From contig JAUIFF010000001.1 in NCBI GenBank assembly GCA_030429545.1, positions 531,599-595,598 on the forward strand: DNA of 64,000 nt. Reading direction: 5' to 3'. Positions 44,811 to 53,283 of this stretch are shown one piece after another (the first letter of the stretch is position 1; the number at the start of each line of letters is the position of its first letter). The notes under the pieces were generated by a model, which saw only the letters and a list, made by a program, of their open reading frames with translations, was not told where the DNA came from and made no database searches. Both the position numbers and the translations under genes were made by a program. This DNA comes from Polyangia bacterium. GTDB taxonomy: Bacteria > Myxococcota_A > Polyangia > Nannocystales > Nannocystaceae.

Positions 44811-45908
44811 ATGAAAAACGCGATGTTGGGACTTGTGTGTGTGACCGTTATCGGTTGCGGGGGCGGGCCGAGTGGGACCTCCAACACCGACGCTTCGACC
44901 GGGACGAGCGAGGCGACGGACAACCCCTCAACCGAGACACCGACAACGGGAATGTCGGACTCCGAAACCACGGGGACCGACCCGGCTGGCACCGACAGCG
45001 AAAGCGATACCGCGGGGCCGACAACAGGCAACCCGACAACTTCGGACACGCAGACAACCGAAACCACGGACCCGATAACCGAAACGGATGCCACCACCGG
45101 CGGGGTCGATTGTCCGATTTTTGAAGTCGATATCGTGCCCATCTTCCAGCAATCGTGCGGTGCCGGCGATGAAAACTGCCACCGACGTGAGGCCTACGGG
45201 GCCAACAGCGATGCCAACTGCCGCGGCTGGCTCGCCCTCGAAAACGCCGCCCTCGGGTCGGAGTTCTATTCGGGCAACAACGAGGGGCAACCAACCGGCT
45301 GTCCCGACATGCCACTTTACGACCGGCTGCTCAACCTCGATGCCTGGAACTGCGAGGAGTTTGACCCGCGGGTCAAATACGTGATCCCGTGCGACGCCGA
45401 GTCGAGTTACTTGATGCGAAAAATCGACGGCGGGCCGTACTGTAAAAATCCCATGGGCGAGTTTACCCAACCGATGCCACCGGGTGTCGAACTCGCGGCC
45501 GATAAAATCGCAACCATCGAAGCGTGGATCAATGCAGGTGCACCGACCCTCGACAATCCCGAATGCGGCTGCGACGACCCGACAACAGGTGGCGAATCGG
45601 ATTCCGACTCGGACTCGGATTCCGGCTCGGGCGATGCTCCAGTCGCGGAGATTTGGCACCCAGGCGACGGTGAAATGCGTCAGGTCGACGTCCCGATTCC
45701 GTTTATCGGTGTGGCCAACGATACCGAAGATGGCGAACTCATGGGCAACGCACTGGTGTGGGAAAGCAGCCTGGAGGGTGTGATCGGGATGGGTAAGGAG
45801 TTCAATGCCCCGCTTTCCCAACTCGGTGTGCATACAATTACCCTGACCGCGACCGACTCAGATGACAACCAAGGCGTGGCCTCGATCATGATCGAAGTCA
45901 TTCCATAG
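44811..45908 (+). CDS. Lipoprotein with haem-like motif and Ig-like domain
   Basis: About 365 residues from ATG 44811 (the frame is open earlier, inside copA). The signal is KNAMLGLVCVTVIGCGG (lipobox Cys). A Thr/Ser/Asp/Glu linker (residues 23-98) follows. The domain FEVDIVPIFQQSCGAGDENCHRRE resembles the start of planctomycete-type cytochrome c modules (IxPxLxxxCxxCH), though here the Cys spacing is CGAGDENCH, not CxxCH. The rest ends IATIEAWINAGAP, as in that family. A Ser/Asp repeat leads to a C-terminal Ig/PKD-like beta domain (APVAEIWHPGDGE...TATDSDDNQG). It is probably a surface or periplasmic redox-related protein. Confidence 0.65.
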   Translation: MKNAMLGLVCVTVIGCGGGPSGTSNTDASTGTSEATDNPSTETPTTGMSDSETTGTDPAGTDSESDTAGPTTGNPTTSDTQTTETTDPITETDATTGGVDCPIFEVDIVPIFQQSCGAGDENCHRREAYGANSDANCRGWLALENAALGSEFYSGNNEGQPTGCPDMPLYDRLLNLDAWNCEEFDPRVKYVIPCDAESSYLMRKIDGGPYCKNPMGEFTQPMPPGVELAADKIATIEAWINAGAPTLDNPECGCDDPTTGGESDSDSDSDSGSGDAPVAEIWHPGDGEMRQVDVPIPFIGVANDTEDGELMGNALVWESSLEGVIGMGKEFNAPLSQLGVHTITLTATDSDDNQGVASIMIEVIP

Positions 45909-46938
45909 CGGCTTGGCGCACCCGGTCCACAAGCGGCATGAGTTGTTGATACAACAATTCCCGGCGGTCTGTCAGAACCTCGACAGCCCGCTGTTTTGTT
46001 GACAGCAGGTGGAGGTTGGCAGCGGCGTCCTCGGGAGTATGGCACTGATTGCACCCGACATGTCCCGGCTCGGTGGCAAACAAAAACCGGTTGGGCACGA
46101 GGGCCTGCAAATCCTCGACGGGTGAGAGCTGGGGGAGACATCCGAGGGACGCGGGATCGAGGGCCAACGCGCAGGCGGGGGCCGAGGTTTTAAGCCCATC
46201 ACGCAACTCGATGCTGGCGACCAGTGGCACCACATGGGGCCGCCAACTGTCATCGAGCACAACGACTTGGCTAACAATTGCCCGGGTCGTGCCCGACCGC
46301 AGCGGGCGAAACATCCGGGTGTGCTGGGCTGCACGCTCGTGAAAGGATGTCGGGCCACGCCGCGATCGGGGAATATGCATATCCCACCAATTCGACGAGG
46401 GCCCGAGTATGGGGGCGAGTTGCTCAGCGACATCGAGGTCGATGGTTTCAAAGCTGTGCGCGGGGTCGGCAAACTTCGACACCGCCCGCGCGGCCTGTTT
46501 GCCTAGCGTCGGTGTATGTGCAAGGCAGAGTGCGTGGCCTGCAAACACCCGCAGCATGATGTTTTGGACATACCAGCGCGACGGTTGCGAAAGCTCCCCA
46601 GAGTAGGCGAGAGCGCGCTCGATGTGGTTGCCCGCGGCGTTGCACTGGGTCGCCGTGAAGTCGCGATTTGCTGGCTCGAGCACGAGGTCGCCAAATCGGG
46701 CGAGTGGCTCCACCCAAGGAGGCGGCGGCTCGCAAGTGTCGGGTTTCGACAGGTCAAGTTCGGGGCATGCGTAGCGCACCGACCGAGGTGCCGGAGGAGG
46801 CGAGAGCACCGGCAAGCGCTCTGCGGGTGATGGCGTTTGTGACGAGATGTCTGAGCTCGGCGGAATACCGGGACTCGGTGAGCATGCAGAAAATGCCATC
46901 ACGAGGCAGGCAGTGGCCAAGTGGGTGGCTCGAGGCAC
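45898..46938 (-). CDS. Cytochrome c-like lipoprotein
   Basis: This 346-residue protein has signal THLATACLVMAFSAC (lipobox Cys about 19). A Pro-rich spacer is followed by a largely helical domain. Near the C-terminus GHVGCNQCHTPEDAAANL carries a canonical CxxCH haem attachment site. Similar lipoproteins with one late CxxCH occur in myxobacteria, but I know no assigned role. It overlaps the 3' end of the preceding convergent gene by 11 bp. With 41839-42243 and 44811-45908 it makes three haem-motif or haem-like lipoproteins around the copper ATPase. Confidence 0.65.
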   Translation of the reverse strand: MPRATHLATACLVMAFSACSPSPGIPPSSDISSQTPSPAERLPVLSPPPAPRSVRYACPELDLSKPDTCEPPPPWVEPLARFGDLVLEPANRDFTATQCNAAGNHIERALAYSGELSQPSRWYVQNIMLRVFAGHALCLAHTPTLGKQAARAVSKFADPAHSFETIDLDVAEQLAPILGPSSNWWDMHIPRSRRGPTSFHERAAQHTRMFRPLRSGTTRAIVSQVVVLDDSWRPHVVPLVASIELRDGLKTSAPACALALDPASLGCLPQLSPVEDLQALVPNRFLFATEPGHVGCNQCHTPEDAAANLHLLSTKQRAVEVLTDRRELLYQQLMPLVDRVRQAAME

Positions 46939-47065
46939 GTATGGAGGGTACCGTAGACCGAAACTTGCAGTCTGTAATCGGCCCTATGTTGGCCTGACTA
47001 CCGCCAAGTACGCTTTTTATGCGCTGTTGTAGTTTTCCGGCGACAATGGCTCACGACCCCGAATC

Positions 47066-47578
47066 TCAACCCCGAGCCTTCTTCGCAGCCCGCTGCTTCC
47101 GCCGCAGCCACCGATGATACTCAGCGTTAATCGCCTCTAAAACAACCTGCGTAAACGTTACCTCTCGCTCCACTTTCATCTCAACCAGCATTTCGTCGAT
47201 ATCGAGCGGGAGTCGAAAGTGTCGTTTTTTAAACCCCTCCCGGGCGCTGCGAGTTTTCGTCTGCGCCTGTTTCGATGTCTTGGCTTTTTTTCGAGATGCA
47301 GTCTTCTTGACCGCTCGTTTCTTCCGTGGCCGAGCTGTTGAGCCGCTTTTTTTGGTCGACGTTGTCGAGCGCGACTTAGACGTTCGCGTCTTTTTCCTCG
47401 AAGACGTTGCCGATTTCGCTTCCCCTCGGGAACCCACGCCAAGCGCACGCAGTTTTTTCAGTACCGCCGGTGACGGCCCTTTGGGTTGAAAACCCTCATC
47501 GAAGTCGTCCTCGAGCGGGGCCGCGTTGTCGTCATCCGTTTCCGGGGACGGTGTGTTGTTCTGGTTATCGGAGTTCAT
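47066..47578 (-). CDS. Ribbon-helix-helix partition protein with Lys-rich linker
   Basis: The protein has 170 residues. The N-terminus is acidic (PETDDDNAAPLEDDFDEG). Residues about 50-118 are a Lys/Arg/Ser/Thr-rich, histone-H1-like linker (SSRKKTRTSKSRSTTSTKK). The C-terminal 50 residues fit an RHH fold: a strand KKRHFRLPLDI, helix DEMLVEMKVER, and helix TFTQVVLEAINAEYHRWL. It starts 2 bp after the parA stop, the position of ParG/ParR-like centromere binders in type Ib loci. It probably binds one of the iterated arrays upstream of parA and contacts ParA. The long basic linker is unusual for this class. Confidence 0.75.
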   Translation of the reverse strand: MNSDNQNNTPSPETDDDNAAPLEDDFDEGFQPKGPSPAVLKKLRALGVGSRGEAKSATSSRKKTRTSKSRSTTSTKKSGSTARPRKKRAVKKTASRKKAKTSKQAQTKTRSAREGFKKRHFRLPLDIDEMLVEMKVEREVTFTQVVLEAINAEYHRWLRRKQRAAKKARG

Positions 47579-47580
47579 CG

Positions 47581-48270
47581 CTACTTCTCCTTCTTCACGA
47601 CAGTTCGCGTCCCGAGCGTAATTTTTGCCCGCTTGAGTACGTGCCGGCAGAGTTTCTCCATCTGTTTTCTGCCAGCAGCGCGCCGACTGTGTGTGGTCCG
47701 CCAGGCCGGCAGCCGCTGGCTTTCACATCTGGCGATACAGCCTGACTCGGCAATAGCCTCGGGGTAGACCTCAATATCTGGAATCGCGTTGATCGCCTCA
47801 CGCAGGTCATTGAGGTCGCGTGTGCCGGTAGTCTCGGCGCAGTTAATAACCGCCAGCACAAAGTCACTCGCCCGGACGAGATCGCGGGCAACCGTGCTGA
47901 AATTTTCGTATGCATTAAAGCCGTTTATCGGAACAATAAACCCCGTAGGTGAGATCCGAATTGAGATATCCCGGGCGGGTGGACAATCGACGAGAGCAAC
48001 GTCAAACCCACCCATATCCAAATCGACCATCTTGTCCGGGCTATAGAATGCTACGAGGTTTTCTCGCTCTATGACTTCGTCGGTCTTGAGAATACTATCG
48101 TGCCCCTTGAGCATCCGAAGCAAATCGCGCTGTCGGTCAAGGCAAACGGCGAAAACACGCTTATTGTGCTCCATAGCATAGTGCGCGAGATTGAATAGAA
48201 ATGTCGTCTTACCGGTTCCGCCCTTATGGTTGTATGCGGCCAGTATTGGTGGCTGTTTACTCGAATCCAT
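47581..48270 (-). CDS. parA: ParA-family partition ATPase (small, type Ib-like)
   Basis: This 229-residue ATPase has no N-terminal DNA-binding domain, hence the small type Ib class. The deviant Walker A is NHKGGTGKTTFLFNLAHYA, with both signature lysines. A Walker B-like VALVDCPPA follows, then the switch region DISIRISPTGFIVPINGF and VLAVINCAETTGTRD. It drives segregation of the DNA carrying its centromere by forming gradients on the nucleoid. It is followed immediately by the RHH gene. Upstream lie about 250 bp without a gene, then two iterated arrays that are the obvious centromere candidates. Its presence in an integrated block suggests plasmid ancestry or a mobile element with partition. 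Confidence 0.9.
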   Translation of the reverse strand: MDSSKQPPILAAYNHKGGTGKTTFLFNLAHYAMEHNKRVFAVCLDRQRDLLRMLKGHDSILKTDEVIERENLVAFYSPDKMVDLDMGGFDVALVDCPPARDISIRISPTGFIVPINGFNAYENFSTVARDLVRASDFVLAVINCAETTGTRDLNDLREAINAIPDIEVYPEAIAESGCIARCESQRLPAWRTTHSRRAAGRKQMEKLCRHVLKRAKITLGTRTVVKKEK

Positions 48271-48521
48271 CTCATCAGATTCGAGACCTGGCCTGCGGCC
48301 GTCAACCGTAGATTTCGCTCGCAGAGCAAACCTGGACCCGGCCTTGGGGCCTTTTGTGCATAGCGAACAGGCCCTGGCGAGGAGAGCGCCTGCCTTAGCG
48401 TGTCGTCAAATCGCAGTTGGAGCTTGGCGAGATTTGTCCACGGCGAGAGCGTGAAATTAGCTCATAGAAGTACTGTTGATTATTTGCTTCGTGGAGAGAA
48501 AAGATCTCGTTTCTGCTGGTG

Positions 48522-48892
48522 GTGGCCCCATCGAACCGCGTGGCCCCATCGGGTGATCTGGCCCCATCGGTGGCCCCATTCGTACTGTCAAACCGGTCGG
48601 CCGGTTGCCACACCGGGACCGAGGATGTGGCCACATTGATGGCCACATATGTTCAACCGATGTGGCCCCATTTTCGAGGGCGGGTGGCCCCATTGTTGTG
48701 CAAAAAGTGGCCCCATTGTTGCGGCAGCTTTGGCCCCATCGAAGAGCGTGGCGTGGCCCCATCGAAGTGCGGGTGGAGGCCCCAAAGTTGGCCCCATCGA
48801 AGAGCGTGGCGTGGCCCCATCGTTGCGGGAAAAATGGCCCCATTGAAATGCGTGGCGTGGCCCCATCGTTGCGGGAAAAGTGGCCCCATCGA
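48522..48892. repeat. Iteron array of 14 GGCCCCAT copies upstream of parA
   Basis: Fourteen exact GGCCCCAT copies, mostly extended to TGGCCCCATCG or TGGCCCCATTG, plus one variant GGCCCCAA, all in the same orientation over 370 bp, spaced irregularly (14 to about 108 bp; typically 20-30). A palindromic cluster TGTGGCCACA ... TGGCCACAT sits at 48627-48650 in the middle. The frames opened by the repeats are not protein-like. The position, about 250 bp upstream of parA, suits a partition centromere. Bases 48271-48521 hold no recognised element. Confidence 0.9.
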
Positions 48893-49067
48893 GTAGGGCG
48901 TTCATTGGTGCTGAAGTTGTCGAATGGGCTTTGTAGGACGGTTGGTGAGTGCAACTTGGCGTCACGTGGTCACGGCCGGATGGTGACAAACAAGCATCGC
49001 GCTGGCAGCCAGGGAGCAGTGGTCGTGGCCGGTCTGCGTGGGCAATGATGGCGGTTGGTGGTCGGTA

Positions 49068-49740
49068 ACCAGAACGTGTCACTGCAGCTGGATGACAGAA
49101 AATGTCATGGTCGGTGACAGTGTCGTGGTCGGTGACAGCCAGCGAGGGATCAGTGGTCATGGTCGGTCTGCGTGGGCAGTGATGGTGGCGGTTGGTCGGT
49201 AACCAGAACGTGTCACTGCAGCTGGATGACAGAAAATGTCATGGTCGGTGACAGTGACAGAACGTGTCGTGGTCGGTGACAGCCAGCGCGCGAGGTCGAT
49301 GCGGCCAGGGGCAGCCAGAGGCCAATGGTGTTGATGACAGAACGTGTCGTGGTCGGTGACAGCCAGACTGTGGTCGGCGAGTGCACGTCGACGGTGCGTT
49401 TTGGTGACAGGACGTGTCATGGTTCGGGTGACAGAAAATGTCGCCAACGGCGAGGCCGAGTTGACAAGACGTGGTCATGGTTCGGGTGACAACATGTCGC
49501 CAACGGCCAGGTCGAGACAGAACGTGTCGTGGTCGGCGAGTGCACGTCGATGACGGTGCGTGTTGGTGACAGGACGAGGTCAGGGATTGGGTGACAGAAC
49601 ATGTCACCAGCGACGAGGCCGATGTCGGCAGACAGAACGTGTCGTGGTCGTGACAGCCAGGGGCAGCCTGTGGTCGGCAAGTGCACATCGATGACGGTGA
49701 CAGAGCGTGTCGCCAACGGCGAGGCCGATGGTGTCGGACA
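49068..49740. repeat. Iteron array of GACA-N5-TGTC palindromes
   Basis: Ten perfect GACA-N5-TGTC palindromes, consensus GACAGAACGTGTC (also GACAGAAAATGTC), start at 49094, 49228, 49256, 49336, 49406, 49430, 49516, 49593, 49631 and 49699, with several partial copies. They are embedded in longer degenerate repeats (GTGGTCGGTGACAGCC, GTCGCCAACGGCGAGG). There is no gene in 48893-49884. Binding by a dimeric regulator, partition or replication protein is expected from the dyad form. Confidence 0.9.
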
Positions 49741-49884
49741 GGGAGCGCTGCAGCGGCAGGTCCCGACCGGTAACCGTCCGACCTACTGTCAATGGAGGCC
49801 GCCCATGTTGCTGACCAGTTTTGTCCGTTGGTGCTCAACGGGACGAGCTTGACGGTCGACAAAAGACCGTGCGATATCACTCAA

Positions 49885-50994
49885 ATGTCACGCCACCGCG
49901 ACCGATGTCGAAGCATCGCCCTCGCGGCACTGGCAGGCTGTGCCCCAACGCCGGAATCGACAACCACCGGTGTCACGACTTTCGAAGTCGAACAGACCAC
50001 CCAGCCCACGCCGACCACATCGACAACCACCGGCTTGCCGGATGTTGGCACGACTGACGAACCCGATCCGACAACTGGGACTGCGGGGACAACCGGTGTC
50101 AGCACGACGACGACGATCCCTGACTTTGGCGACCAGGAGCTCGGCTGCAACGGCAAAATCGACTTCCTTTTTGTCATCGATCGAGCCCACTGGATGGAGC
50201 CGCGTTGGGAACGGTTTCATGAGGCGTTCCCGCCGTTTTTGGAGGAGCTCCTCGCCACCTTTGCCAACTTTGATCTCCATTTTATGGCCGTCGATGCGAC
50301 CAACGGCTGGGGGCTTTTCGATTGCATCGAGCAGTGCGAACACAACAACGGGAGTTGTGCTCCGGTCGGCCCGGAGGACTACCCGTGCGATCACTACACA
50401 AGCAACCCGGATACCGACTGCGAACGGATGGGGTCGGGTGTCATTGCCCCGGCGGGGTTTGGCTCGAGCAACCGGGACTGCGGGGTGGTGGGTGGCCGCC
50501 GCTTCATCGTCGGCAACGAACAGCCAGATCTGCTCGAGACGGTCAAATGCATCTCGCAGATGGGCTACGGCACGAGCCACTCGGCCGCCGAGGTCGCTAT
50601 GTTGTGGTCGCTGCTTCCCGACTCCCCACCGGCGCACTGCAACGAAGGATTTTTGCGCGACGATGCCATGCTGGTCATCGTGTTCCACTCGGGATTTGCC
50701 AACGACACCTCGCCGATGGGGCCAGCGGGCGAGTGGGCCGAGGCGATCTACGACTTGAAGGGTGGCGACAAGGACAAGGTCGCGGTCATTGGGATCATCA
50801 ATGACGCGTCATCCGACAGTCCAACGGTCTGCCCAGGAGGATCGGGGTCGTACTCCTTCCTCCCCGCAGCCTTTCTGCATTTCTATATCAAGCACAAGGT
50901 TGAGGGCAGTCACTGTGCCGATGACTACTCGCCCTATCTCGATGAAGGTCTCGAGCTCGTCCGTGAACTTTGCGATGCCGACATTCCCACCTGA
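49885..50994 (+). CDS. Lipoprotein with degenerate von Willebrand A-type domain
   Basis: The protein has 369 residues from ATG 49885. The signal SRHRDRCRSIALAALAGC has a lipobox Cys at about 20. A Thr-rich linker precedes LGCNGKIDFLFVIDRAHWMEPRWERFHEAFPPFLEELL, the start of a vWA fold. The MIDAS motif DxSxS is replaced by DRAHW, so metal-dependent adhesion would be impaired. Many cysteines follow (CIEQCEHNNGSC). Similar vWA lipoproteins of myxobacteria normally keep DxSxSM. It ends one base before the stop of the convergent gene at 50995. Confidence 0.7.
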   Translation: MSRHRDRCRSIALAALAGCAPTPESTTTGVTTFEVEQTTQPTPTTSTTTGLPDVGTTDEPDPTTGTAGTTGVSTTTTIPDFGDQELGCNGKIDFLFVIDRAHWMEPRWERFHEAFPPFLEELLATFANFDLHFMAVDATNGWGLFDCIEQCEHNNGSCAPVGPEDYPCDHYTSNPDTDCERMGSGVIAPAGFGSSNRDCGVVGGRRFIVGNEQPDLLETVKCISQMGYGTSHSAAEVAMLWSLLPDSPPAHCNEGFLRDDAMLVIVFHSGFANDTSPMGPAGEWAEAIYDLKGGDKDKVAVIGIINDASSDSPTVCPGGSGSYSFLPAAFLHFYIKHKVEGSHCADDYSPYLDEGLELVRELCDADIPT

Positions 50995-52521
50995 TCAGGG
51001 ATGCAAGCGCAGGAGGATCAGGTGGGGCTCGCCGAACTCGATCAACTCGCCGATGACGTAGACGTACCCGTGGCGATCGATCACGACATCATGTGCCCAG
51101 CTTTTGTCGCCGCCATCATCTATATAAGGTTGCGGCCAAGATTCGGCCTGGACTGACAGTCTCGGTTCGAGGTCGACGGTCCGATGACCTGCGATCACCG
51201 GGTAGCCATGTTGCTGCCAGGCGATTGCTGTGCCTCCGCCAAATCCGCCCCAAGCAGGTGAGAAGACTTCGCTGACAAGATCCGCTCCGTATCGACCGAA
51301 CGCGATGGAGGTCGGCTCGCTTTCTTCGGTCTTGTGCCAACCAGTCGCCACGATGCCATCGTCCACCGTTACAAGAGCCTGCCACCCACACTCTTCATCG
51401 ACAAAAGCGCCGGTGTACACATCGCGGTCAGTCAACTGGCCATCAAGGAACTCGAAAAGAGCTGCTCGGGGGGGATACTGATCAATGTCGGCGTCCCGGT
51501 ACCCGGCGGCTACCACCCGACCGTCGTGAAAACCAACCGCGTGGAGTGCGGACGAGTACGGCCAGTTCCACTCATCAAATGCCGCAAACAGCGCGGGTTC
51601 ATGCAAGAACGTGCCGGATTCTGTCAGCGTCCAAAGCGCGGCCTCGGTATGCGGGATCATCCCTTCGACATCGGCCTCGCCCGCGACGAACACATCCCCG
51701 TTGCTACCGACCGCCACATCAAACGCCCGAGCGTTCGGATAGTCGTTTTCCCAATACTGCTGCAGCGCGTCGGCCGTGTACTTGCGGATCACCATGTCCT
51801 CGTCGCGCTCGCCGACCACAAACACGAAGCCGTCGGCGACATCGATCGCGTGGACCTTCATCTTGTTGCGTGGCTTCAGGGCGAGTTCGCCGAAGTCCAT
51901 CGTGCCGATCAGCAGGACATCCTCGGGATCGTTGGCCACGGCCACAATGTTGTCGGGCTCGGTGCCGGATTTTGGGATCACGCCCAGGGCCAGCCCCTGG
52001 CTGATCGTCGGTGACACCCAGCGCAGATCGACCGTGCCCGACTCGGGGAGATCGACATCGATTGTCAGCGACGCCGTGTCACTGAGCGGGCCGGCCTTGG
52101 CTGTCAGCGTGAATTCGACTTCGCCGTCGAGGTCGTCGCTGTTGATGACAAACTCGCGGCTCGATTCACCGACCGGCCAGCCCGGACTGGCGAGCGGGTT
52201 GCCATTTTGATGTATCTGCAATGACATCCCGGTGACATCACCCTCGACCTCGGCTGTCAGCACCACCGTACCGGCCCGGTGCATGGTGTGATGGCTCGCC
52301 TCGAACGCGACGATTTCGAGCGATGCCGCGGCATCGTCGGTGGTTTCCGGCTCAGCAGGCATGTCCTGCTCGACACCCCATGTCACCGTTCCCGTGGTCG
52401 TCGGTCGCGGCGGCTCACTCTCATCGACCCAGGTCGAACTCGACGGCTCATCGAGCGAGTCGTAGATCGGACCGATGCAGCCGGCGAGCAGCATGGGGGC
52501 GAGGAGGACAAAACGCTTCAC
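50995..52521 (-). CDS. Lipoprotein with beta-propeller-like repeats
   Basis: The protein has 508 residues. The signal MKRFVLLAPMLLAGC carries a lipobox Cys at 15. A Ser/Glu/Thr spacer is followed by an Ig-like domain (VVLTAEVEGDVTGMSLQIHQNG; EVEFTLTAKAGPLSDTASLTIDV) and then about 330 residues of repeated beta-strand patterns with GDVFVAGEADVEG, DGRVVAAGYRD, DGIVATGWHKTEE and YPVIAGHRTV, typical of SBBP/PQQ-like propeller lipoproteins in this lineage. It is probably a surface protein; the ligand is unknown. It lies upstream-adjacent to the kinase operon on the same strand but is separated from it by only 3 bp at 52521/52525, so it could belong to that transcript. Confidence 0.7.
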   Translation of the reverse strand: MKRFVLLAPMLLAGCIGPIYDSLDEPSSSTWVDESEPPRPTTTGTVTWGVEQDMPAEPETTDDAAASLEIVAFEASHHTMHRAGTVVLTAEVEGDVTGMSLQIHQNGNPLASPGWPVGESSREFVINSDDLDGEVEFTLTAKAGPLSDTASLTIDVDLPESGTVDLRWVSPTISQGLALGVIPKSGTEPDNIVAVANDPEDVLLIGTMDFGELALKPRNKMKVHAIDVADGFVFVVGERDEDMVIRKYTADALQQYWENDYPNARAFDVAVGSNGDVFVAGEADVEGMIPHTEAALWTLTESGTFLHEPALFAAFDEWNWPYSSALHAVGFHDGRVVAAGYRDADIDQYPPRAALFEFLDGQLTDRDVYTGAFVDEECGWQALVTVDDGIVATGWHKTEESEPTSIAFGRYGADLVSEVFSPAWGGFGGGTAIAWQQHGYPVIAGHRTVDLEPRLSVQAESWPQPYIDDGGDKSWAHDVVIDRHGYVYVIGELIEFGEPHLILLRLHP

Positions 52522-52524
52522 CGG

Positions 52525-53283
52525 TTAGAACCTTCCGTGGATGGTCAGGCCACCGAGTTGGGGCGTGACGACGAGCCGTTGTCGACGGGCGACAGCGAGC
52601 AACGCTACCCCAGTCACGAGCGAAATGCCACCGGTCACGCCACTGGCGATCGCCCAACGCTCGAGCATCCTCCCTTGCTGATACACAGAATCCGCTTGGG
52701 GGCCGTGCACACCGATGTCGAGCAGTCGCTGCTTGTGTTTGGCGTGGCCGACCAGGGCCACGGTCATGCCCGCAAGCCCGCCGACTCCGACAGACGTGAG
52801 CAGTGCTCCGGCGATCGTGAGCCGCTGGTGTGGACGCGGCGAGATGACAGGTTTTGCATCGGGCTGGTCGAGTTTTGCTTCGGCAACCCGCGGCTTGTCC
52901 TGCGTTTTCTGACCGGCGGACGGCCGCAACTTGCAGGTGATGCCATCGCGTCGCTTGATCGCAGTGCGTTGGCGGTAGAGCTCGACCAGTTCCGGCTCGT
53001 GCGTACCGCTGCGGGTGAAATACCACTGCAACAGCCCCAGTGCAGCGCAGACCGAGCGCCCGTGACGGTTCGCTTCGTAGTCGTACTGCCAGGCAGTGAC
53101 AGCCGCGTAAATCACTCCCGCTCGGTTGAGCTTGAGAGGGTCCCGCCGGGCCAGGCGTTCCCAAGTTGTGGCCGCACGCTCGTACTCCCGAGCACGCAGG
53201 GCCGCGTTGCCCTCGGCTTGAAGTTGCTGCTCTGACAAATTCGGGTTGGCGAGGAGGATGAATGAAAGGACAGATTTGATCAC
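52525..53283 (-). CDS. Membrane protein with TPR-like N-terminus, kinase partner
   Basis: The protein has 252 residues from GTG 53283, which overlaps the kinase stop (GTGA); a longer upstream frame lies inside the kinase gene. It starts with a short secretion-type signal (VIKSVLSFILLANPNLSEQ), then a helical TPR-like part (LQAEGNAALRAREYERAATTWERLARRD; AVTAWQYDYEANRHG) and a linker. Two membrane segments follow (LTIAGALLTSVGVGGLAGMTVALVG; WAIASGVTGGISLVTGVALLAVA). Such proteins often accompany myxobacterial Ser/Thr kinase genes. Translational coupling suggests that it acts with the kinase. No catalytic motif is visible. Confidence 0.65.
   Translation of the reverse strand: MIKSVLSFILLANPNLSEQQLQAEGNAALRAREYERAATTWERLARRDPLKLNRAGVIYAAVTAWQYDYEANRHGRSVCAALGLLQWYFTRSGTHEPELVELYRQRTAIKRRDGITCKLRPSAGQKTQDKPRVAEAKLDQPDAKPVISPRPHQRLTIAGALLTSVGVGGLAGMTVALVGHAKHKQRLLDIGVHGPQADSVYQQGRMLERWAIASGVTGGISLVTGVALLAVARRQRLVVTPQLGGLTIHGRF

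Noticed and set aside
39992..46938. Complete mer operon
   Set aside because: MerR and a MerC-like protein are present, but no flavoprotein mercuric reductase or organomercurial lyase.
48522..48892. CRISPR array
   Set aside because: The repeat core is 8-11 bp, spacing is irregular, spacers are themselves partly repeated, and no cas gene is present.
48519..49160. Open frames on both strands over the GGCCCCAT array
   Set aside because: The translations only repeat the iteron (VAPS, GPIE, MGPxxAxRWG); they have no domain and no start signal.
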